From the IMG/VR virus record IMGVR_UViG_3300032011_000174, positions 1 through 20,286 of that record: a stretch of DNA of 20,286 bases; one strand, given 5' to 3'. Position 1 is the first letter of the stretch. Each line of letters opens with the position of its first letter. Below are positions 13,872-20,286 of this stretch, piece by piece. The notes beneath the pieces were generated by a model that saw nothing but the letters and a program-made list of their open reading frames with translations, did no database searches and was not told where the DNA came from. This stretch comes from a virus. Position numbers and translations under genes: made by a program.

Positions 13872-14642
13872 ATGGAAGAAACAACAGCCCCAATTAGTAT
13901 TGAAACTGGTTGGGAAATTAAAGATAGAAATTACTATCTATTGAGAGATATGTCTCCATTGACATATACTTTACCATCTAAACACACAAGAAGGTTCCCA
14001 TTATTACATTTTGATATGGAATCAGGAAAACAACGTGAAATTAGATTTGCCACTAACCAATCTTCAGTTTTTGTTGATGAACAAAAAGGACAAGTAACTT
14101 TAGCGCATATTGTATTTAAAGAAGGAGTGTTATTCGTTCCTAAAGAAATGCAAGCTTTGCAAAAATTATTAACACTTTACCATCCAGACAAAAACAAAAG
14201 ATACGCAGAACTTGATCCTCAAAAACAAGCTATTAATGAAGTTGATGTATTAGAAACACAACTTGATGCAATGAACCTAGCTAGAACAATGGAAGTTGAA
14301 ATGCTAGAAGCTATATTAAGAGTTGAAATAGGTTCAGAAGTATCTAAGATGTCAACTAAGGAATTGAAGAGAGATGGTTTGCTTTTTGCAAAAAATCAAC
14401 CTCGTACTTTTATTGCTTTAGTTAACGATGATAATGTTCAACTTAGAAACTTTGGGATTAAAGCTGTTGAAGCTTCAATAATTTCATTAGCTCAAGATCA
14501 AAGAACATTTAAATGGGCTAGTAATGGTAAAAAATTAATGACTGTTCCTTTTGAAGAAAACCCATACTCAGCTTTAGCTGCGTGGTTTAAAACAGATGAA
14601 GGTGTGGAAGTTTATAAGTCAATAGAGAAAAAACTCTATTAG
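13872..14642 (+). CDS. Conserved phage structural-region protein of unknown function (256 aa)
   Basis: I recall this family from many marine phages as a conserved unknown near the capsid and neck genes. Seen here are SPLTYTLPSKHTRRFPLLHF (about residues 28-47), REIRFATNQSSVFVDEQKG (about 56-74), VLETQLDAMNLARTMEVEML (about 126-145), ALVNDDNVQLRNFGIKAVEA (about 182-201) and a C-terminal NPYSALAAWFKTDEGVEVYK. The N-terminal quarter looks beta-rich and the rest helical. ATG 13872 follows the A/T-only leader. The stop is followed by a GC-rich terminator hairpin, so the gene ends a subunit of the operon. A head-completion or chaperone role is possible; none is shown. Confidence 0.7.
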   Translation: MEETTAPISIETGWEIKDRNYYLLRDMSPLTYTLPSKHTRRFPLLHFDMESGKQREIRFATNQSSVFVDEQKGQVTLAHIVFKEGVLFVPKEMQALQKLLTLYHPDKNKRYAELDPQKQAINEVDVLETQLDAMNLARTMEVEMLEAILRVEIGSEVSKMSTKELKRDGLLFAKNQPRTFIALVNDDNVQLRNFGIKAVEASIISLAQDQRTFKWASNGKKLMTVPFEENPYSALAAWFKTDEGVEVYKSIEKKLY

Positions 14643-14660
14643 TATGTGATAGTATTAGAT

Positions 14661-14686
14661 AGGCGGCCATGCGCCGCCTTTCTTTT
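14661..14686 (+). terminator. GC-rich intrinsic terminator
   Basis: AGGCGGC pairs with GCCGCCT (7 bp, 6 of them G-C) across a 5-nt loop (CATGC), followed by TTCTTTT. This is a strong stem in an otherwise A/T-rich window. The next start codon is at 14704, after an A/T-only stretch. It likely lowers transcription into the neck genes, unless it also serves as an RNA stabilising 3' end. Confidence 0.75.
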
Positions 14687-14703
14687 ATAATAAAAATAAA
14701 ATA

Positions 14704-15513
14704 ATGGCGATAAACGTAAACACTGTATATCAAACTGTGTTGTTAATTTTAAATAAAGAACAAAGAGGTTATATTACACCAAACGAGTTTAACAAAATAG
14801 CAACGCAAGTCCAATTAGAAATCTTTGAACAATACTTTGAGGATCTCAATCAACAATGGCGTATTCCTAGAAACGATAGTGAATTTGCAGATAGAGTACA
14901 AAATATAGAAAATAAAATCGCGCTATTTAAAGAGTATACTGACGCATCATACTATAATCAAGATCCTAGTGGTCCAATAATAGATCCCTATTTCTACTTA
15001 CCTGAAAATCTACACAGGTTGGGAGCTATTATATATAAAGGAGAACAAGAGTTACAAGCTACGAACCGTAGTGAATTTCTCCATTTAAACATGTCTAAAC
15101 TAACTCGTCCTACTACTAATTACCCTATATACATATTTCAAGGAACAGTTACTCCAGAAGATCCACTTAACCCTGGTGTATTTTTATGTGAAGACTGTGA
15201 TAGAATATTTGTGTACCCTGAAGAGATAACGTCACAGATATCTGTGTCTTATATTAGAAAGCCTAATGATGTAATCTGGGCGTATGTTCAAGATCCTAGT
15301 AATGGAGTATATGTTTGGGATAAAAGTATTATTTTACCTCCTGGCGCTATTGTTCCAGCAAGTGGATCTGTCAATTTTGAAATTGATGCAACTGAGCAAA
15401 CAGAAGTTATTTTAAGAATATTAATGTACGCTGGTGTGGTAATTAGAGATCCACAAATAATTCAAGCTGCAGCTGCGCAAGTTCAAGCTGAAGAACAAAA
15501 CGATAAATCCTAA
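14704..15513 (+). CDS. Probable neck/ring (tail-adaptor) protein 1 (269 aa)
   Basis: The N-terminus, MAINVNTVYQTVLLILNKEQ then RGYITPNEFNKIATQVQLEIFEQYF (split here; residues 1-45), is a helical block I recall in a conserved neck/tail-adaptor-type protein of marine and crAss-like phages. Later parts include QDPSGPIIDPYFYLPENLHR (about residues 86-105), CEDCDRIFVYPEEI (about 162-175) and ISVSYIRKPNDVIWAYV (about 179-195). A helical, Gln/Ala-rich end (IQAAAAQVQAEEQNDKS) follows. The place after the capsid block and before another probable ring protein fits a connector ring below the portal. The assignment rests on remembered families and order, not on a proven motif. The start follows an A/T leader after the terminator. 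Confidence 0.65.
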   Translation: MAINVNTVYQTVLLILNKEQRGYITPNEFNKIATQVQLEIFEQYFEDLNQQWRIPRNDSEFADRVQNIENKIALFKEYTDASYYNQDPSGPIIDPYFYLPENLHRLGAIIYKGEQELQATNRSEFLHLNMSKLTRPTTNYPIYIFQGTVTPEDPLNPGVFLCEDCDRIFVYPEEITSQISVSYIRKPNDVIWAYVQDPSNGVYVWDKSIILPPGAIVPASGSVNFEIDATEQTEVILRILMYAGVVIRDPQIIQAAAAQVQAEEQNDKS

Positions 15514-15519
15514 TAAATT

Positions 15520-16836
15520 ATGGCAAATTCTCCAAATGGTGGTTTGATAAACGAAACTAACCAACAATATTACGTAGGTACTCAAAACAATATAGTGAGT
15601 TACACAGGTGGAGTTATTGATTCAATGGTATATACTTTTGATGAAGTACTAAGTTTAGGATCTAGTACTTCGTGGGACCCTAACGACTATGAATATCACT
15701 TAAACAACTTCTATTTAGAAACAAGTCCTACAGGGTTACATCCATGGACTTTATGGGACGGTGTTGGAGGTAACGTAGCTTCTGGACCAGCTGGTACTGG
15801 TGGTGGTTTTACTATATCTAAATTCTCAAACATTCACGACTTCAGTGTAGTAAAGTTTAACAATCCAGATGCTGTAGAAGACGGTTACTATGTAAGAGTT
15901 AGACTTAAGTCTGATCTTGTAGACGGAGCTCCTAACTATGGTGATTATCAATATATATCCCTATTTGACGTTGTAAATAATTTTATGATAGGTTATGTGG
16001 GTGAAGGCAAATTAATACCAAGTTGTAAGAGAACAGATGTAATGTTTCACGCTAAGAGAGGATTACAAGAATTCTCTTATGACACTTTACCTAATATAAA
16101 ATCTCAAGAATTAACTATACCTCCAAATCTCTCTGTTATTATACCACAAGATTACGTGAACTACGTTAGTTTGTCGTGGGTTGATGAAGCTGGTGTAAAA
16201 CATCCAATATATCCTACAACTCTAACTAGTAATCCAACTAATTCTCCTTTACAAGATACTAACATAACTACTTCTCCGTTTGGATTTAATTTTCCTAGTT
16301 CTGGGTATGGAATACCTATGCAAGATCAGTTTGGTGAAAATTTAGAAGGCACATCTTTGACTGAGGAAAAATGGGCTAATATACCACCATTTGAAAACGT
16401 TCCAATAGAACCTATTATATATAGTGGATTAGGTTGGAGTTATTATGGTTGGAGAGACGCTTATTTATTAGGTCAAAAGTATGGTTTAGAACCAGAGTTG
16501 GCTAATAAAAATGGGTGGTTTACTCAAAACACTAGAGAAGGAAAGTTTTCTTTTAGTAGTAATCTTGCTATGAAGTTGATTATATTAGAATACATATCTG
16601 ATGGATTGGCTTATGAGGAAGACACTAAGGTTCCTAAAATGGCAGAAGAAGCAATGTACATGCATATTGCTTATTCTATTCTAGCAGGTAGAGCTAATGT
16701 AAATGAATATGTAGTTCAGAGATTTAAAAAAGATAGAAGAGCAGCTTTGAGGAATGCAAAAATAAGACTACAAAATATTAAACCTAGTGAATTTGTTCAA
16801 GTTATGCGAGGTAAATCTAAATGGATTAAACATTAA
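15520..16836 (+). CDS. Probable neck/ring or tail-stabilisation protein with extra N-terminal beta domain (438 aa)
   Basis: The core (about residues 145-438) has YISLFDVVNNFMIGYVGEGK, then KRTDVMFHAKRGLQEFSYDT, LTIPPNLSVIIPQDYVNYVS and HPIYPTTLTSNP. A C-terminal helical part (RFKKDRRAALRNAKIRLQNI) follows. I recall this core as a widespread marine-phage virion protein in the neck region. Residues 1-140 form a Gly/Ser/Tyr-rich beta-like segment beginning MANSPNGGLINETNQQYYVG, with LNNFYLETSPTGLHPWTLWD, and may be a separate surface domain. Six nt separate it from the preceding gene and five from the next, with an ATTATGG-type start. Its exact place (ring, adaptor or tail tube) cannot be decided from sequence alone. 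Confidence 0.65.
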   Translation: MANSPNGGLINETNQQYYVGTQNNIVSYTGGVIDSMVYTFDEVLSLGSSTSWDPNDYEYHLNNFYLETSPTGLHPWTLWDGVGGNVASGPAGTGGGFTISKFSNIHDFSVVKFNNPDAVEDGYYVRVRLKSDLVDGAPNYGDYQYISLFDVVNNFMIGYVGEGKLIPSCKRTDVMFHAKRGLQEFSYDTLPNIKSQELTIPPNLSVIIPQDYVNYVSLSWVDEAGVKHPIYPTTLTSNPTNSPLQDTNITTSPFGFNFPSSGYGIPMQDQFGENLEGTSLTEEKWANIPPFENVPIEPIIYSGLGWSYYGWRDAYLLGQKYGLEPELANKNGWFTQNTREGKFSFSSNLAMKLIILEYISDGLAYEEDTKVPKMAEEAMYMHIAYSILAGRANVNEYVVQRFKKDRRAALRNAKIRLQNIKPSEFVQVMRGKSKWIKH

Positions 16837-16841
16837 ATTAA

Positions 16842-19800
16842 ATGGCAGAAAGTAAGAATACTTTTATCCAGTCCAAAATGAATAAAGATTTGGATGGGAG
16901 GATATTACCTAATGGTCAATACAGGGATGGGCAAAATGTTCAAATTAGTAGATCAGAAGGAGATGATGTAGGTGCATTAGAGAATGTTTTAGGTAATCTA
17001 ATGCTAACCGATTTTGGGTTAACTAACGAAAACTTAGAAAGTATTGGGTATTATATAGATGATACTACTAATACTATATTTTCTCTATTAACTGATTATA
17101 CTGATACTTCTGCAAGTAAACTTAGTCACCCTATAGCCGGTGCAGCAACAGGTGAGTGTTATATAGTTTCCTATAATATAAAAAACCAAAACTTTAAAAT
17201 CTTAGTAGAAGGTAATTTTTTAAATTTTTCTAAAACACATCCAGTAACTGGAATTAATCTGATAGAAGGTTTACTTTTTTGGAGCGATAATAGAAATCAA
17301 CCTAGAAAAATAAACGTAAACTTAGCTATTCCTGGATACTACACTCACGAAGACCACGTTTCTGTGGCTAAATACTACCCCTATACAGCACCTTTATTAT
17401 TAAATGAACAACCCTCTTCCAGCGATACGTTAAGGTGGAAAGGAAAGTGGTTATCTTCTATGAAAGATGTAACTAGCGAATATTTACCTATTCACGCAGC
17501 TGCTAAAGTGCAATCTATAGACGCTGGACCTGGTGAGTTTAAGTTAGATGGAGAATACTTTAATATTAGACCTGCCGTTGGTGGTTTAAATAATGGAGAT
17601 AAAATAACTGGAGCAAACATACCTAAAGAGATTAATGTTACTGTGGATCAAGTTGTCATGGATGTCAATGCAGCTCCTATTCCATGGACTAAAATATACG
17701 CTACTCCTAGTAACTCTATTCCAGATTTAAGTGTAGGAGATATAGTTTATTTCCAACGTCAAAACCCACTGTATGACGCTAATTGGTCTGGTGATAAAAA
17801 CTATTTAAAAGAAAAGTTTGTTAGATTTAGTTACAGGTTTAAGTTTGACGACAATGAATACTCGTTAATAGCTCCATTTACTCAAATAGCGTTTGTACCT
17901 GAACAAGATGGATATTTTATTGGAACTAATGCTACGGACGATACCGTTGTAGTAGGGCAGGAGGGAGAAACTTTTGACAGTACCGTTGTTAAGTTTATGC
18001 AAAATAAAATAAATGATGTTGGTATTACTATCATTGCGCCAACTCAAGGTAATGATTATGAACCTATATTGTTTAGCGAGTTAGCAGAAAAACTTCATGT
18101 AACTGAAATTGATATTGTATATTCTGAAGCTGGATCTCCTAAGTTAACTGTAGTTGATACGTTAACTGTAGATGATTTTGGAAGCATAAATGATAAATAT
18201 TATACGTATGATTATAAAAGTAAAAAACCTTGGAAAACTTTACCAGAAAATGAAGTAACAAGAAATACAGATATAATTCCTGTTAGAAATCTTGCACAAG
18301 AATCTTCTGGAAATAGAGTTATTTATGGAAATTATATAGATAAACATACTTCACCTTTACATTTAGAGTATGAAATATTGGTGTCAGAAAAAATAGATTT
18401 ACCGGAGCCTACTGAAGCTTCTACTGATGAAGGACTAAATCCTAACAACTATGTTAGAATGGAGTATCAAAATCATACTCTTAAACAGAATAGAACTTAT
18501 CAAGCTGGCGTGAGATTAACTGATAGATACGGAAGAAGTTCTGATATTATTCTTTCTAATTTAGAAAGTAATGATGGTACTAAAGCTTCTACTTTCTATC
18601 ATGATTATAAGTCTGTTGAAGATCCTATGATACTAGACAAATTTGGTATTTATGATGGAGATCCATGGGTGTGTCCAACACCAGAAAAACCTGAAACATG
18701 GGCTGGTGATATGTTAAATGTTCTTTTTAAAAATATTATACCCAAGCAAGGACCAGAAGGTTATCCAGGTATATACTCAGAAGCTAACGGAGCAGTTTGT
18801 GGCTTAGTAAATGTGGAAACACAGGTCCCATTTACTACAGCTCCATGTGGTCCTATTTCTATGACCGCTCTTACTAAAAGTGGAACCCCTGGAATTACGG
18901 TACAGTTTGAAGTAGATGCAAGTGGGAATGTTGATCCTGCAACTATTGTTATTACTAGTAGTGAATCTGAGTGGAATTATAATAATGGTGACACTGTATT
19001 TTTTAGTTATACTCCTTTAGATCCACTACCCTACCCATGTGGAGACGGAGCATGGAAAGCTACAGTAGTTACATGTCCTTACAATCCATTAGGATGGCAT
19101 TCTTATCACATCGTAGTAAAACAAACTGAACAAGAATATTATAATGTATATTTACCAGGAGCTTTAGCCGGATATCCATGTAATCAAGAAGGTACTGAAG
19201 AAACTACAGAAGATAGTAACAACACTTTAGGTACACCTAACACTGTTACCACTGTTTTTAGTAACCCTACTTTAACCTATCCAAAAAACACAGAGAATAA
19301 TACATCTCATATAGTATTGTTTGGGGATAATATAAACAAAGTCCCTAGAGATTTGCAAGAAGTTGGGCCATTAGATGAAAAGTTTAGGAGTTCAGTGGTA
19401 ATGTACCAAAGAGTTAATCCTATTTTATGGATTCCAAGTGGTGGCGGAAGAAGCTATCTCAATGAGCAAGTAAATCCTGGTCAAGAATGGGACATCGCGG
19501 TTGAGGTTGGAAGAATGAATGATTTAAAATTAGGAGATACAGTAACAAATCCCGTAGCTCCTACTGTTCCTGCTATATTCTACAAAGCTGAAACAAATCC
19601 AAAAATAGCAAGGATAGAAACCTTCAATAAATTTGGAATAGAATTAGGACCAGGTCCCTTGAATGGCATATGTAACCTTACTCCTCCACCCACCGGACCA
19701 TACGAAACAGATGATTATAGAGGTTGGCCTTCTGGTCCTGGCTTAGCTATATATGAAACAAAACCTGTAGAATCTAAATTAGATATTTATTGGGAAACTT

Positions 19801-20286
19801 CTACATCTGGTCTAGTTGGTGAGTTAAATTATTTAATTTTAAATGAAGACAATACTATTGGAACTCAATTAAGTAATACTAGTATAACATTTAGAGAAGG
19901 AGATGATTTCAATTTGCCTATTTCTTCAACGTTCTTTGTAGAAAACGATCAAGGTTTAAGCTTGCAACTTCAATACGATATAGAATTAATCAGCGTTTTA
20001 GATTTAAATAATATAGATAGAAGTAATTTATTTAAACTAGAAAACCCAGCACAAGGTCTTTATGAGATCTGGACAAACGATTGGCCGGTTAATCAAGGTG
20101 TTGCATCTTCCGCAGATGAAAATGAAAACACTTTTACTTTTGAATTTCTACTTACAAGATTGGCAGATGGTAGCACTACTACAGTTTATGAAAATGGCCA
20201 ATTATTTAATGACGTACCTGAGGAAAGAAACTATCCAGACAGGGAAGTTATTAAAAAACTAGTAAGAAGATATGATACAGATGAGT
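16842..20286 (+). CDS. Very large tail/muzzle-type virion protein (3' truncated by window end)
   Basis: The frame is open from ATG 16842 (after TTAAATTAA) to the end of the window, at least 1148 residues. The start holds FIQSKMNKDLDGRILPNGQY and RDGQNVQISRSEGDDVGALE (residues 8-47), a pattern I recall from large tail proteins of marine phages. Further blocks are LLFWSDNRNQPRKIN (about 144-158), VRFSYRFKFDDNEYSLIAPF (about 327-346), GWHSYHIVVKQTEQEYYNVY (about 751-770), IVLFGDNINKVPRDLQEVGP (about 824-843) and KLDIYWETSTSGLVGELNYL (about 978-997). The last lies in an Ig/fibronectin-like stretch. The protein is beta-rich. By place after the neck genes it likely forms the distal tail nozzle (muzzle) or tail stabiliser of a podovirus-like particle. 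Function is inferred; its C-terminus is not in view. Confidence 0.75.
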   Translation, partial: MAESKNTFIQSKMNKDLDGRILPNGQYRDGQNVQISRSEGDDVGALENVLGNLMLTDFGLTNENLESIGYYIDDTTNTIFSLLTDYTDTSASKLSHPIAGAATGECYIVSYNIKNQNFKILVEGNFLNFSKTHPVTGINLIEGLLFWSDNRNQPRKINVNLAIPGYYTHEDHVSVAKYYPYTAPLLLNEQPSSSDTLRWKGKWLSSMKDVTSEYLPIHAAAKVQSIDAGPGEFKLDGEYFNIRPAVGGLNNGDKITGANIPKEINVTVDQVVMDVNAAPIPWTKIYATPSNSIPDLSVGDIVYFQRQNPLYDANWSGDKNYLKEKFVRFSYRFKFDDNEYSLIAPFTQIAFVPEQDGYFIGTNATDDTVVVGQEGETFDSTVVKFMQNKINDVGITIIAPTQGNDYEPILFSELAEKLHVTEIDIVYSEAGSPKLTVVDTLTVDDFGSINDKYYTYDYKSKKPWKTLPENEVTRNTDIIPVRNLAQESSGNRVIYGNYIDKHTSPLHLEYEILVSEKIDLPEPTEASTDEGLNPNNYVRMEYQNHTLKQNRTYQAGVRLTDRYGRSSDIILSNLESNDGTKASTFYHDYKSVEDPMILDKFGIYDGDPWVCPTPEKPETWAGDMLNVLFKNIIPKQGPEGYPGIYSEANGAVCGLVNVETQVPFTTAPCGPISMTALTKSGTPGITVQFEVDASGNVDPATIVITSSESEWNYNNGDTVFFSYTPLDPLPYPCGDGAWKATVVTCPYNPLGWHSYHIVVKQTEQEYYNVYLPGALAGYPCNQEGTEETTEDSNNTLGTPNTVTTVFSNPTLTYPKNTENNTSHIVLFGDNINKVPRDLQEVGPLDEKFRSSVVMYQRVNPILWIPSGGGRSYLNEQVNPGQEWDIAVEVGRMNDLKLGDTVTNPVAPTVPAIFYKAETNPKIARIETFNKFGIELGPGPLNGICNLTPPPTGPYETDDYRGWPSGPGLAIYETKPVESKLDIYWETSTSGLVGELNYLILNEDNTIGTQLSNTSITFREGDDFNLPISSTFFVENDQGLSLQLQYDIELISVLDLNNIDRSNLFKLENPAQGLYEIWTNDWPVNQGVASSADENENTFTFEFLLTRLADGSTTTVYENGQLFNDVPEERNYPDREVIKKLVRRYDTDE

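Noticed and set aside
17865-18047. 60-aa antisense ORF in the large tail gene
   Set aside because: Chance ORF in an A/T-rich region; the + frame is open and carries conserved blocks.
20062-20262. 66-aa + frame ORF near the window end
   Set aside because: Out of frame with the large tail gene, which is open there with sensible protein sequence.
1-20286. tRNA, CRISPR array, integrase or attachment sites, reverse transcriptase/diversity-generating repeats
   Set aside because: I looked for cloverleaf-type segments, regularly spaced repeats, recombinase motifs and paired template/variable repeats and saw none; a covariance-model or repeat search could still find a weak one.

Overview
The window is a late-gene block from a tailed double-stranded DNA phage (Caudoviricetes), AT-rich and packed entirely on the + strand. 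Genes overlap by a few bases or are separated by short gaps, the longest about 60 nt. Most start codons follow A/T-only stretches of the type TAAATAATT-ATGG, with no real Shine-Dalgarno sequence, as is typical of Bacteroidetes and their phages. Together with remembered protein families, this suggests a marine Flavobacteriia/Bacteroidetes phage, probably near the crAss-like or Cellulophaga-type podoviruses. The host and taxon are inferences, not observations. I see no tRNA, integrase, insertion sequence or CRISPR array.

1-3440 is a nest of very small genes around the lysis functions. It holds the 3' end of an unknown gene, a Gly/Ser/Asn-rich protein, several 50-80 aa microproteins (some Cys- or His-rich), a T7-lysozyme-like zinc amidase (946-1359), a 3TM-type holin (2964-3440) and two further small membrane proteins. 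Two microproteins (2016-2183 and 2795-2998) are clear paralogs.

3437-5464 encodes a beta-rich probable virion protein, a small coiled-coil protein, a small conserved unknown, a GroES-like protein that seems to contain two Cpn10-type modules, and a small helical protein in the TerS position. The last two genes overlap by more than 100 nt.

5461-16836 is the packaging and head-neck module in classic order: TerL, portal, probable scaffold, major capsid protein, a Cys-containing small protein (possible decoration), two conserved unknowns, then two probable neck/ring proteins. The capsid gene and the gene after it share a similar 27-nt leader and end at a strong hairpin-plus-T-tract terminator. 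A second GC-rich hairpin lies at 14661-14686. In both cases the next gene begins almost at once, so the hairpins probably set expression ratios rather than end the operon.

16842-20286 is the open-ended start of a very large (at least 1148 aa) tail/muzzle-type virion protein that runs off the window.

Working together: TerS/TerL package DNA through the portal into a capsid built on the scaffold. The ring and muzzle-type proteins close the vertex. The GroES-like protein may help the host chaperonin fold capsid or tail subunits, and the holin and amidase release the progeny.
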